NCBI GenBank assembly: GCA_002163025.1
Contig: MABF01000249.1
Location: forward strand, 1-37,783
Length of the DNA: 37,783 nucleotides
From: 'Osedax' symbiont bacterium Rs2_46_30_T18
Lineage (GTDB): Bacteria > Pseudomonadota > Gammaproteobacteria > Pseudomonadales > Balneatricaceae
Direction: 5' to 3'
Below the pieces are notes generated by a model that saw only the letters and a program-made list of their open reading frames with translations, had not been told where the DNA came from and searched no databases. The translations under genes and the position numbers were made by a program. Positions 16,723 to 24,668 of this stretch are shown one piece after another (within the stretch, counting starts at the first letter, position 1; each line of letters begins with the position of its first letter).

Positions 16723-17115
16723 TTAGCGGTATTGCTGCCAGAGAACACTGGCACTACTTTTTTCAACAATCAGTCGCTGAGCTCTTTTCGATAGACTTTG
16801 CACGGCTCTATGATATGACCAGTACAATAGTTCTGTTAAATATTGCTCATCCACATGACTGACACTGACAATGCTGACCCAGTGGAACCTGTGCATATAG
16901 CGGGCAGGTTTAATGCCCGGCTGATCAGTTAACTCGAGAAACCGCTCAGCACTGACGCGTATGCTAAAGCGCCACTGTTGAGGCTCACTGGTTTTAAAGT
17001 AGGCAAACTTTTTACCTTGAACAGCATAGGACAACAAATTTCCCGGTGCGCCTAATTCAGTACTAACAGCATCGGGAAGAGAGAGACAAAGTTCTTTCAA
17101 CTGTTCTGTGTTCAT
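16723..17115 (-). CDS. MmcQ/YjbR family protein
   Basis: A 130-residue protein of the MmcQ/YjbR (CyaY-like fold) family. It starts with EQLKELCLSLPDAVSTELGAPGNLLSYAVQGKKFAYF and has the mid-protein RFSIRVSAERFLELTDQPGIKPARYMHRFHWVSI, the typical arrangement in which a nearly invariant W/H segment and a C-terminal helix with SY follow. Such proteins are called DNA-binding in some databases, but the function is not well established. Similar genes commonly stand alone. Confidence 0.8.
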   Translation of the reverse strand: MNTEQLKELCLSLPDAVSTELGAPGNLLSYAVQGKKFAYFKTSEPQQWRFSIRVSAERFLELTDQPGIKPARYMHRFHWVSIVSVSHVDEQYLTELLYWSYHRAVQSLSKRAQRLIVEKSSASVLWQQYR

Positions 17116-17164
17116 CTTGCACTATTTCCAGTATTTATTATTACAGCTTGCGACTGGGCAGATT

Positions 17165-17383
17165 TTAAACCATCTCGAGCAGCATTTTTTTGATCTTTTG
17201 TGCTTTTTCAAAATGATCTAACTTTTCAGTACTGATCCACCATGTAGCAGCTTCCATTAACAGTTCTGGATCATCATTTTTATTGGCGAAAAATGCGTAA
17301 AACGACAAACCGACATTACTGCCTTTCTTTTCTATCTTATTATCACAAACTTCAATAATTTTGTTTCTCAGGCTTTCGCGCAT
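17165..17383 (-). CDS. Small DUF6500-like protein
   Basis: A 72-residue protein from the ATG at 17383 (a TTG six codons upstream is possible). The sequence MRESLRNKIIEVCDNKI and GLSFYAFFANKNDDPELLMEAATWW matches, as far as I can recall, the DUF6500 group of small cytosolic proteins. No signal peptide or membrane segment is seen. Function is unknown. It is 49 bp upstream of the YjbR/MmcQ gene on the same strand. Confidence 0.6.
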   Translation of the reverse strand: MRESLRNKIIEVCDNKIEKKGSNVGLSFYAFFANKNDDPELLMEAATWWISTEKLDHFEKAQKIKKMLLEMV

Positions 17384-17490
17384 CGACAATCCCAACCTCA
17401 AACATTAATACGATTAAACATATCTGACTGATATAGCAAACTTATATGGGGAATATGTGATGGAATACAAGGTGTGAGTCATTAGTCGTC

Positions 17491-17522
17491 AGTTGGAAGT
17501 TGGAAGTTGGAAGTTGGAAGTT
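17491..17522. repeat. Heptanucleotide tandem repeat (AGTTGGA)n
   Basis: Four perfect copies of AGTTGGA plus a partial fifth. The same heptad family, differing by one base, recurs at 24546-24598 and, inverted, at 32059-32083. Confidence 0.85.
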
Positions 17523-17585
17523 TTGGGAGGATATGATCGGGGAGTGTTTTAACATATAACAACACAGCTGTGTTAATCACTTAGC

Positions 17586-17613
17586 TAGCGGGCGACAGTT
17601 ATGTTGCCCGCTA
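17586..17613 (-). terminator. Hairpin after paaJ
   Basis: TAGCGGGC (17586-17593) / GCCCGCTA (17606-17613) form a perfect 8-bp stem 15 bases beyond the stop of the thiolase gene. It lacks a T-run on the minus strand, so it is a moderate terminator candidate for the paaG-paaI-paaJ transcript. Confidence 0.5.
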
Positions 17614-17627
17614 TTCTACTCAGCCGT

Positions 17628-18830
17628 TTATTGCGCCTCTATGATCAGTGCGATGCCCTGGCCTACTCCAATGCACATAGTACATAGAGCGTAGCGTCCG
17701 CCAGTGCGTTGTAACTGGTAGGCCGCTGTGGTGATAAGCCTGGCACCGCTCATCCCCAGAGGATGACCGAGCGCGATAGCACCACCATTGGGATTAACCC
17801 GAGCATCATCATCAGCTAATCCCAGCTCGCGCAATACTGCCAATCCCTGCGCGGCAAAAGCTTCATTGAGTTCGATAACATCCATCTGCGCTAAACTTAG
17901 TCCCGTCTGTTCCAGTACTTTTTTACTGGCAGGCGCTGGGCCTATACCCATAATGCCCGGCTCGACTCCGACTGTCGCCATGCCAATCACTTTAGCAATC
18001 GGCTTAAGTCCGTTCGCCTCTACCGACTCGGCATCGGCTAACAAAAGTGCGCAGGCACCATCGTTAACGCCAGAGGCGTTACCCGCAGTGACCGAGCCCC
18101 CCTCTCTGAAAGGCGTTCTGAGCTTATTCAAAGACTCTAGTTTAGTTTCAGCTCTGGGATGCTCATCGCACTCTACCCAGTGTGAGCTTTTTCGCCCTGC
18201 AATTTCCACCGCGACAATTTCACGCTCAAATTTGCCGTGGAGCATCGCAGCAGCGGTCTTTTGCTGGCTGCGCAAGGCAAAAAGGTCTTGATCAGCGCGA
18301 CTAATGTTGAAGCGTTCAGCGACATTTTCGGCCGTCTCGGGCATTGAGTCTGTACCGTATTGAGCCTGTAGACTTTTGTTAATAAAGCGCCAACCGATCG
18401 TCGTATCCACCATTTCAGGCTGACGATTATAGGCAGTGGTGGGTTTCGCCATCACAAAAGGCGCTCGGGACATAGACTCTACACCACCGGCGATGGCCAT
18501 TTTCATCTGCCCACTCATAATGGCGCGAGCGGCGGTGCCCACCGCATCCATACCTGATCCGCAGAGCCTGTTTAAGGTGACTCCAGGTACACAGATCGGC
18601 AATCCGGCCAGCAAACTACTCATGTGAGCGACATTGCGGTTATCTTCTCCCGCCTGGTTGGCACAGCCATAAAATACTTCTTCAATTTTCTGCCAGTCAA
18701 CTTGCGGGTTGCGCTCAATCAATGCCTTTAGGGGCAGTGCTCCTAAGTCGTCTGTTCTGACACTGGCCAGTGCGCCGCCGTAACGGCCGATGGGGGTTCT
18801 CACTGCATCACAAATATATACGTCTTGCAT
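17628..18830 (-). CDS. paaJ: 3-oxoadipyl-CoA thiolase PaaJ/PcaF-like
   Basis: A 400-residue thiolase. The acyl-accepting cysteine is in LNRLCGSGMDAVG, the catalytic histidine in NPNGGAIALGHPLGMSGAR and the second cysteine in CTMCIGVGQG. The N-terminal DVYICDAVRTPIGRYGG is typical of the PaaJ/PcaF group. It cleaves 3-oxoadipyl-CoA to succinyl-CoA and acetyl-CoA, the last step of the phenylacetate pathway. It is the last gene of a paaG-paaI-paaJ set, 82 bp after paaI. Confidence 0.93.
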   Translation of the reverse strand: MQDVYICDAVRTPIGRYGGALASVRTDDLGALPLKALIERNPQVDWQKIEEVFYGCANQAGEDNRNVAHMSSLLAGLPICVPGVTLNRLCGSGMDAVGTAARAIMSGQMKMAIAGGVESMSRAPFVMAKPTTAYNRQPEMVDTTIGWRFINKSLQAQYGTDSMPETAENVAERFNISRADQDLFALRSQQKTAAAMLHGKFEREIVAVEIAGRKSSHWVECDEHPRAETKLESLNKLRTPFREGGSVTAGNASGVNDGACALLLADAESVEANGLKPIAKVIGMATVGVEPGIMGIGPAPASKKVLEQTGLSLAQMDVIELNEAFAAQGLAVLRELGLADDDARVNPNGGAIALGHPLGMSGARLITTAAYQLQRTGGRYALCTMCIGVGQGIALIIEAQ

Positions 18831-18912
18831 CTACCTTATCCTTAATCTATTAATTCCGACTTAGCGAGGCTTATTGCTGGCTAAGCTTGCAGGTTTTGAA
18901 ATATCTCGGGCG

Positions 18913-19314
18913 CTAACTGGTAGCTATTGCCAGCTGCCGCCCTCTCACTAAAGCAATCAACTGATCATTCTGATTCAGCACTTCTACATCACAAAAAATA
19001 TTGCGTTTTCTGCGGTGCATGATTACCGCCACCGCCCGTAATTTATCACCTAGTTGCGCGCTTTGCACATAATCAACTTGCGCTGATTGGGTGAGTGCCA
19101 CCTCATCAATGGCCACGCAGGCAAACGCCAATGCGGTATCTGCCAGCGAAAAAATCACTCCGCCGTGACAGACCTGGTAACCGTTTGTCATCTGTTGGGT
19201 CACTTCCAAACTCAACACAACTTGTTCAACACAGGCCGATTGCACTTCAATTCCCAGCGCCAGGGATGCGGCATCAGCCGCCAAAACACCCTGTAATTTT
19301 TCAACAACATTCAT
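18913..19314 (-). CDS. paaI: Hydroxyphenylacetyl-CoA thioesterase PaaI
   Basis: A 133-residue hotdog-fold thioesterase. The family signature is QVCHGGVIFSLADTALAFAC, with the catalytic aspartate in LADTA. PaaI releases dead-end CoA thioesters such as ring-hydroxylated phenylacetyl-CoA. Its first codons are the downstream end of a tandemly triplicated segment (19282-19540) that separates it from paaG. Confidence 0.9.
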   Translation of the reverse strand: MNVVEKLQGVLAADAASLALGIEVQSACVEQVVLSLEVTQQMTNGYQVCHGGVIFSLADTALAFACVAIDEVALTQSAQVDYVQSAQLGDKLRAVAVIMHRRKRNIFCDVEVLNQNDQLIALVRGRQLAIATS

Positions 19315-19414
19315 AATTAACAGCCTTTAAAGTACCTAGAGCGCTTTTGCATAACATTGCCAGTGAAGCTGCATTGGCCACTAAAACACCCTGTGATTTT
19401 TCAACAACATTCAT
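19301..19414 (-). CDS. Mini-ORF 2 produced by the junction triplication
   Basis: A 37-codon frame starting with a duplicated paaI start codon (MNVVEKSQGVLVANAAS) and ending inside the start region of the real paaI, with TGA overlapping the paaI codons. Its C-terminal half is out-of-frame or hybrid paaG end. It keeps the AAGG-like ribosome binding site and the coupling geometry. It may be translated, but a function is not implied. Confidence 0.3.
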   Translation of the reverse strand: MNVVEKSQGVLVANAASLAMLCKSALGTLKAVNYECC

Positions 19415-19502
19415 AGTTAACAGCCTTTAAAGTACCTAGAGCGCTTTTGTATAACATTGCAAGTGAAGCTGCATTGGCCACTAAATTATCAACAACATTC
19501 AT
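19401..19502 (-). CDS. Mini-ORF 1 produced by the junction triplication
   Basis: A 33-codon frame starting two bases after the paaG stop codon (MNVVDNLVANAASLA) and ending with a TGA that overlaps the start of mini-ORF 2. It arises from the shortened third repeat unit. It would be reached by ribosomes finishing paaG. Translation is plausible from the geometry but unproven. Confidence 0.3.
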   Translation of the reverse strand: MNVVDNLVANAASLAMLYKSALGTLKAVNYECC

Positions 19503-19504
19503 AG

Positions 19505-20302
19505 TTAACAGCCTTTAAATTGCCCGGGGCGCTTTTGCATAAAAGCGGCAACCCCCTCTTGATAGTCATGGCTACGCCCTAAACGCTGCATCAACAGACG
19601 CTCTTCTTCCAGCTGTTGATGCATGACTTTATCAAAACTGTCATTGATCAGGTGTTTGGTAGCAGCAACTGCCAAAGGCGGCTTTTCTGCTAACTGTTGT
19701 GCCAGAGAGTTTGCCTCTTGCAGCAGTTGCTCAGGTTCTGATACCTGCCAGATCAATCCCCATTCCTGGGCTTTTTCTGCACTGAGCTTATTGCCCAGCA
19801 ACGCCAGTGCTTTTGTACGCGCCAGACCTAAACTGCGGATCATGTGCCAACTAGCCCCAGAGTCGGGTACCAATCCAACGGCACAAAAAGCCAGGATAAA
19901 GGAAGCCTTATTCGAGGCTATCACAAAATCACAGGCCAGTGCGATAGAAGCGCCCGCCCCTGCCGCTACACCATTTAATGCGCATATTACCGGCTTATCC
20001 AGCTGGCTTATCCTTCTAATCAACGGGTTGTAATATTTCTCTACCGAAGCTCCCAGATCAACCGGTGTAGACTGCTGATTATCTGATTTAACCGCTCTGT
20101 CACTCAGATCCTGACCGGCACAAAAGCCCCGACCAGCACCGGTAATAATAACGCAGCGTACGCCATCATCACTTTCTACTTGTTGCATGACCTGCGCTAG
20201 CTGTGTATGCATTTCAACATTGAAGCTATTGAGCTTATCAGGTCGATTTAGAGTGATACATGCAATTGATTTATTTACTTCATACTGTATCGTATTAGAC
20301 AT
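19505..20302 (-). CDS. paaG: 1,2-epoxyphenylacetyl-CoA isomerase PaaG
   Basis: A 265-residue crotonase-family protein that turns the ring epoxide into the oxepin-CoA. Crotonase features include GAGRGFCAGQDLSDR and CALNGVAAGAGASIALACDFVIAS, and the aspartate in GLVPDSGASWHMIRSLG is in the position of the PaaG/PaaB isomerase aspartate rather than a hydratase glutamate, which favours isomerase over PaaF. It begins the paaG-paaI-paaJ set and is divergent from paaY. Its 3' end was copied in the tandem triplication. Confidence 0.9.
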   Translation of the reverse strand: MSNTIQYEVNKSIACITLNRPDKLNSFNVEMHTQLAQVMQQVESDDGVRCVIITGAGRGFCAGQDLSDRAVKSDNQQSTPVDLGASVEKYYNPLIRRISQLDKPVICALNGVAAGAGASIALACDFVIASNKASFILAFCAVGLVPDSGASWHMIRSLGLARTKALALLGNKLSAEKAQEWGLIWQVSEPEQLLQEANSLAQQLAEKPPLAVAATKHLINDSFDKVMHQQLEEERLLMQRLGRSHDYQEGVAAFMQKRPGQFKGC

Positions 20303-20381
20303 AATTTACCTTATTATTTTGCAGCAATGCACAGTCTCTGTGAATTGAATTAATATTCTAAAAAAACTAAAAGAGCCGAAC

Positions 20382-20969
20382 ATGCCAATATATGCAATAG
20401 ATCAACATATCCCTGTCGTCGATGCCAGTAGCTTTATCCACCCCAGCGCAGAAATTATTGGCGACGTTATTATCGGCGCCAATTGTTACATAGGTCCTAA
20501 CGCCGTTATTCGCGGCGATTTTGGACGAATCATAATCGAAAAAAATTCTAATGTGCAAGACACTTGTGTTATACACAGCTTCCCAGGCGGTGACTGCATT
20601 TTGCATCACCACTCCCATGTGGGCCACGGCGCGGTATTACACGGCTGTATCTTAGAAGCTGACTGCCTGATCGGTATGAACGCGGTGATCATGGACAATT
20701 CCACAATCGGCGCGCAGTCGATTGTCGCCGCCAGCAGTTTCGTAAAGGCCAATAGCCAGTTCGATAAACGCTCGCTAATAGTCGGAACCCCGGCTAAAGT
20801 CATGCGCCAGGTCTCTGATTCAGAGATCAGCTGGAAGCAAAAGGGCACCGCTGAGTATATAAAGCTTGCTCAGCGGGCGAGGGATAGCTTGCGCGAAGTC
20901 ACACCTTTACCCCAAGTTGAAGCCGATCGTCCCAGATACAACCAGAGTAGCCACCGACCAAAGAGCTGA
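20382..20969 (+). CDS. paaY: Left-handed beta-helix thioesterase PaaY
   Basis: A 195-residue gamma-carbonic-anhydrase-like hexapeptide protein. The hexapeptide coils run through IIGDVIIGANCYIGPNAVIRGDFG, and the metal-binding histidines lie in LHHHSHVGHGAVLHG. PaaY is a thioesterase that relieves CoA sequestration by stalled ring-opened intermediates. It is the only plus-strand gene among the middle paa genes, divergent from paaG, and convergent with paaZ across a terminator hairpin. Confidence 0.88.
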   Translation: MPIYAIDQHIPVVDASSFIHPSAEIIGDVIIGANCYIGPNAVIRGDFGRIIIEKNSNVQDTCVIHSFPGGDCILHHHSHVGHGAVLHGCILEADCLIGMNAVIMDNSTIGAQSIVAASSFVKANSQFDKRSLIVGTPAKVMRQVSDSEISWKQKGTAEYIKLAQRARDSLREVTPLPQVEADRPRYNQSSHRPKS

Positions 20970-20978
20970 ATTTCCTTG

Positions 20979-21006
20979 AGTGCGAACCATTACATCGGTT
21001 CGCACT
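20979..21006. terminator. Bidirectional hairpin between paaY and paaZ
   Basis: Perfect 10-bp stem AGTGCGAACC (20979-20988) / GGTTCGCACT (20997-21006) with an 8-base loop, in the 69-bp gap between convergent genes. Short T-rich flanks on either side make it a plausible terminator for both. Confidence 0.65.
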
Positions 21007-21038
21007 TGTCGATCCACTCTTTGCTTTGCGCTACGCTG

Positions 21039-23084
21039 CTATAGCTTAGCCCGTTCCACCAGAGTAAGAATGTCGTATAACGCCACCAGCTCTTGATGTT
21101 GATTGTGAACTTCCACGTCCCAAATCACTATTCCAGTGTGACGATCTTCGTCTTCACGCTTCACTTTTTTAACTTTGCGCTTCGCCGTTAAAGTCACTTG
21201 GATAGTATCTCCGATGCCGACCGGCTCAATGAAACGCAAGTTATCGATACCGTAGTTGGCGATTACCGGGCCCTCACCGGGATCGACAAACAAACCCGCC
21301 GCTGCCGATATTACGAAATAGCCGTGGGCTACCCGTTTGCCAAAAAAGGAATCCGCCGCCGCGATCTCATCAAAATGCGCATAGAAATGATCGCCGGAGA
21401 GACAGCCGAAATTGACAATGTCTGCTTCAGTCACTGTTCTTCTGTGGGTTTTTAAAGCGTCACCGATACTTAACTGATCAAAATTCTTTCTAAAGGGGTG
21501 AATGAGATCCATACTGCGATCGGCGCCGCGCTGATACTCTTTAGTCAGTGCCATTAGGCTGTTAGGTGATCCCTGAATAGCTGTGCGCTGCATATAGTGT
21601 TTGATGGCGCGAATACCGCCTAACTCTTCACCTCCACCCGCCCGTCCCGGGCCGCCATGGACTAAACTCGGCATAGGGGATCCGTGGCCGGTTGACTCTT
21701 TAGCGCTCTCCCGGTTGAGCAGTAACATACGCCCGTGATGAGAGGCCGCCCGATGAATCAAATCAAAGGCGATCTGATGGTCGAAACTAAATACTGAGGC
21801 GGCTAAGCTGCCACCACCCATCTGCATTAACTGCACTGCCTGATCGTTACCGGTATAAGGCATCAACGTACAAACAGGGCCAAAAGCTTCAATACTGTGT
21901 ACTGATTCGACGTCGAAGGGCTTGTGACAAACCAATACTGTGGGTGGGTAATAAGCACCAGCATCTATTTCATCCCGATTGACCTCGAACTCACTCCAAT
22001 CACCCAGTATCTGCTCACAATCGCGCTTTAACAGTGCCACGTTTTCAGCCACATCAGCACATTGGCTGGCACCGACGAGAGCCCCCATACGCACTTCACT
22101 GCGATTCGGGTCGCCAATGACGGTTTTTCGCAACCTCGCCTTAAGGGCTTCGGCCACTTTATCTAACATCGCTTCAGGCACTATGGCACGGCGAATGGCA
22201 GTACACTTCTGACCTGCCTTAGTGGTCATCTCGCGCTGGATTTCTTTGATAAACAGCTCAAATTCCGGCATATCTACGCTGACATCAGAGCCCAGCACAC
22301 AGGCATTTAACGAATCAGCCTCCATGGTAAATGGCACACTGTTGCGGGTGATATTCGGGTGATTTTTCAGCATTTGTCCGGTCGTTGCCGAACCGGTAAA
22401 AGTAATCACATCCTGGGAGCTAAGGTGATCTAGCAAATCACCGGTACTACCACAGATTAACTGCACTGCACCCAGTGGCAGTATTTTACTGGCGACTATT
22501 TCTCTGACGACAGCCTCTGTCAAATAACAGCTCACTGTAGCGGGTTTGACGATGACCGGCACTCCGGCCACGAGGCTTGGTGCTATTTTCTCTAACATTC
22601 CCCAGATCGGGAAATTGAATGCATTGATGTGTACAGAAGCACCTTTCTTGGAGGTTAGAATGTGGTGACCGGCAAAACTGCCTTTCGCTGACAGTGGTTG
22701 TAAATCTCCTTCAACAATGAATTTCTCATTGGTCAGCTCCCGGCGGGCAATCCCTGAGTAGCTAAACAAGGTGCTGATTCCCCCTTCAATATCTACCCAG
22801 CTGTCAGCTTTGGTGGCCCCTGTATGGGTTGAGAGCTGATAAAAATAGTCTTTTTTATCCAGCAAATATTTAGCCAAGTCCTTAAGCAAATTTGCTCGGT
22901 CGTGAATGCTCAGTGCTTGTAAAGGCGGGGCGGCCTGCTCTCTGGCATAACAGAGCATATTATCGAAACCACTTTGCATGGAGCGAACTTCGGCGATTAC
23001 CTCGCCGGTCACTGCACTTTTTAATTGGCTGGCACTCGCCTCACCACTGATCCACTGCCCGCAGGCGTAACTTTGAACTATCAC
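21039..23084 (-). CDS. paaZ: Bifunctional oxepin-CoA hydrolase / 3-oxo-5,6-dehydrosuberyl-CoA semialdehyde dehydrogenase PaaZ
   Basis: A 681-residue bifunctional enzyme, matching E. coli PaaZ in length. Residues about 1-520 are an aldehyde dehydrogenase with the catalytic glutamate in [10 protein letters not shown] and cysteine in [14 protein letters not shown]. Residues about 540-680 are an R-specific hydratase (MaoC-like) domain with the catalytic Asp and His in [15 protein letters not shown]. It opens the oxepin ring and oxidises the resulting aldehyde. The start is a GTG at 23084 with GAGG eight bases upstream. Confidence 0.95.
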   Translation of the reverse strand: MIVQSYACGQWISGEASASQLKSAVTGEVIAEVRSMQSGFDNMLCYAREQAAPPLQALSIHDRANLLKDLAKYLLDKKDYFYQLSTHTGATKADSWVDIEGGISTLFSYSGIARRELTNEKFIVEGDLQPLSAKGSFAGHHILTSKKGASVHINAFNFPIWGMLEKIAPSLVAGVPVIVKPATVSCYLTEAVVREIVASKILPLGAVQLICGSTGDLLDHLSSQDVITFTGSATTGQMLKNHPNITRNSVPFTMEADSLNACVLGSDVSVDMPEFELFIKEIQREMTTKAGQKCTAIRRAIVPEAMLDKVAEALKARLRKTVIGDPNRSEVRMGALVGASQCADVAENVALLKRDCEQILGDWSEFEVNRDEIDAGAYYPPTVLVCHKPFDVESVHSIEAFGPVCTLMPYTGNDQAVQLMQMGGGSLAASVFSFDHQIAFDLIHRAASHHGRMLLLNRESAKESTGHGSPMPSLVHGGPGRAGGGEELGGIRAIKHYMQRTAIQGSPNSLMALTKEYQRGADRSMDLIHPFRKNFDQLSIGDALKTHRRTVTEADIVNFGCLSGDHFYAHFDEIAAADSFFGKRVAHGYFVISAAAGLFVDPGEGPVIANYGIDNLRFIEPVGIGDTIQVTLTAKRKVKKVKREDEDRHTGIVIWDVEVHNQHQELVALYDILTLVERAKL

Positions 23085-23157
23085 TTAGCTAACCTCTATA
23101 CTCTGTCACTGTGCCGAGCTATCTTTAAACGAAAACTTAAGTATTTAGCACGACAAA

Positions 23158-23256
23158 GTGATACAAAAAAATTGACCTTGGTGAATTTTAAGTATAACTT
23201 CGCCCTATTGTAAACAAAAATCAGCAGATATATAAAAATAAAATTTCAGGTATCAC
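23158..23256. promoter_or_regulatory. paaZ/paaK divergent promoter region with GTGATAC/GTATCAC sites
   Basis: GTGATAC at 23158-23164 and its complement GTATCAC at 23250-23256, the latter ending one base before the paaK ATG, flank the divergent control region. Both resemble the TGATAC core of the PaaX-box match upstream of paaA. TTGACC (23172-23177) and TATAAC (23193-23198) could form a paaK promoter, but their 15-bp spacing is short. Confidence 0.35.
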
Positions 23257-23257
23257 G

Positions 23258-24544
23258 ATGACAGACTCCAAGATTGGATTAGAGCCGATAGAAAATGCCT
23301 CTATAGATGAACTGCGTAGCCTACAATTGCAGAGATTAAAAAACACTCTTGCGCACGCCTACCAAAACAGCGCTGCCTACCGGCAGAAATTCGATCAGCA
23401 CGGGGTTCACCCAAACGATCTACTGTGCCTTGAGGATCTTGCAAAATTTCCCTTTACCGTTAAAAGCGACTTGCGGGATAACTACCCTTTTGGATTCTTC
23501 GCCAGAGAAATGCAAGACATTGTCAGAGTGCATGCCTCTAGTGGCACAACAGGTCAGCCGACTGTGGTTGGCTATACGCAAAATGATATAGATACATGGG
23601 CTAACGTTGTCGCCCGCTCTATCTATGCAGCTGGAGGGCGAAAAAAAGATAAAGTACATATTTCCTACGGCTACGGACTCTTCACCGGTGGCTTGGGCGC
23701 ACACTACGGTGCCGAGCGATTGGGCTGTACTGTGATTCCCATGTCCGGTGGTCAAACCGCCAAACAAGTGCAACTTATTCGCGACTTCGATCCGGACCTG
23801 ATCATGGTTACTCCCTCATACATGCTTAATATTGCAGATGAAATAGAGCGCCAGAATATAGACCCGGCAACTCTATCACTGCGCTGCGGTATCTTTGGTG
23901 CAGAGCCCTGGACTAACGCTCTGCGCAGCGAAATAGAACAACGTATGCACATCGATGCACTGGATATTTACGGTCTCTCTGAAGTAATGGGGCCAGGAGT
24001 TGCCCAGGAGTGTATCGAGTCGAAAGATGGCCCGGTCATCTGGGAAGATCACTTTTATCCGGAAATAATCAACCCGGTTACCGGAGAACTGGTTGAGGAA
24101 GGCGAACAAGGTGAGTTAGTTTTCACCAGCTTAAGTAAAGAGGCAATGCCTATTATCCGCTATCGCACGCGAGATTTAACCCGCCTATTGCCTCCGACCT
24201 CTCGCAGCATGCGACGCATGGACAAAATTACCGGTCGCAGTGATGATATGCTGATAATCAGAGGTGTTAACGTTTTCCCAACCCAGATCGAAGAGCAGTT
24301 ACTGTCCATCGAAAAGCTCAGCCCGCATTACCATATAACCATTGATAAACAAGGCAATATGGATAATTTAACCATTCAGGTGGAGGCCAAACAAAACGCC
24401 GCTGCCGGTGATGCCGGGCTGAGCCGCGAATTACAACAAAAAATTAAAACCTTTATCGGGGTATCGAGCCAGATTGAAATACTGGCACCGCAGCATTTGC
24501 AAAGGTCTCAAGGCAAAGCGGTGCGGGTAACTGATAATAGGTAA
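23258..24544 (+). CDS. paaK: Phenylacetate-CoA ligase PaaK
   Basis: A 428-residue adenylate-forming enzyme that activates phenylacetate with ATP and CoA, the first pathway step. The phosphate-binding loop is RVHASSGTTGQPTVVGYT, the adenine-binding segment IYGLSEVMGPGVAQEC and the hinge RTRDLTRLLPP, followed by GRSDDMLIIRGVNVFPTQIEEQLL, all typical of PaaK. It is divergent from paaZ and convergent with paaX. A heptanucleotide array begins two bases after its stop codon. Confidence 0.95.
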   Translation: MTDSKIGLEPIENASIDELRSLQLQRLKNTLAHAYQNSAAYRQKFDQHGVHPNDLLCLEDLAKFPFTVKSDLRDNYPFGFFAREMQDIVRVHASSGTTGQPTVVGYTQNDIDTWANVVARSIYAAGGRKKDKVHISYGYGLFTGGLGAHYGAERLGCTVIPMSGGQTAKQVQLIRDFDPDLIMVTPSYMLNIADEIERQNIDPATLSLRCGIFGAEPWTNALRSEIEQRMHIDALDIYGLSEVMGPGVAQECIESKDGPVIWEDHFYPEIINPVTGELVEEGEQGELVFTSLSKEAMPIIRYRTRDLTRLLPPTSRSMRRMDKITGRSDDMLIIRGVNVFPTQIEEQLLSIEKLSPHYHITIDKQGNMDNLTIQVEAKQNAAAGDAGLSRELQQKIKTFIGVSSQIEILAPQHLQRSQGKAVRVTDNR

Positions 24545-24545
24545 G

Positions 24546-24598
24546 AAGTCGGAAGTCGGAAGTCGGAAGTCGGAAGTCGGAAGTCGGAAGTCGGAAGT
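24546..24598. repeat. Heptanucleotide tandem repeat (AAGTCGG)n
   Basis: Seven perfect copies of AAGTCGG (24546-24594) and a degenerate eighth, starting immediately after the paaK stop. Same heptad family as 17491-17522, with C for T at one position. Confidence 0.9.
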
Positions 24599-24615
24599 TG
24601 TGATTCAAGTAACGC

Positions 24616-24665
24616 GGGCTTGAGTAGTCAAGCCCTACAGCCCTCAATAGCATTGAGGGCTGTAG
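24616..24665. terminator. Tandem perfect hairpins between paaK and paaX
   Basis: A first hairpin GGGCTTGA / TCAAGCCC (24616-24635, 4-base loop) is followed at once by a second with a perfect 14-bp stem CTACAGCCCTCAAT / ATTGAGGGCTGTAG and a 3-base loop (24635-24665). They lie between convergent genes. Neither has a T-run, so they may act as a bidirectional block or an RNA 3'-end protecting structure. Confidence 0.55.
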
Positions 24666-24668
24666 CGC

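Larger units (their letters stand above)
19282..19540. repeat. Tandem triplication of the paaG-paaI gene junction
   Basis: A unit spanning the last dozen codons of paaG and the first roughly 20 codons of paaI is present three times in tandem: 19282-19381, 19382-19481 (period 100) and a shortened third starting at 19482 (period 88, a 12-base in-frame deletion). AACATTCAT, the complement of the paaI start, occurs at 19306-19314, 19406-19414 and 19494-19502. CAGCCTTTAAA, the paaG end, follows each. Both real genes remain intact because the breakpoints lie inside the copied gene ends. Confidence 0.9.

Noticed and set aside
17788-18291. 167-codon plus-strand frame antisense to paaJ
   Set aside because: A shadow of the thiolase gene; composition low in complexity and no family resemblance.
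24546-24598. CRISPR array
   Set aside because: Units are 7 bp without spacers; this is a simple tandem repeat.
24453-24653. Minus-strand open frame with repeated residues (LPTSDFR)
   Set aside because: It is the translation of the heptanucleotide array and the end of paaK in the wrong frame; no start signals or family resemblance.
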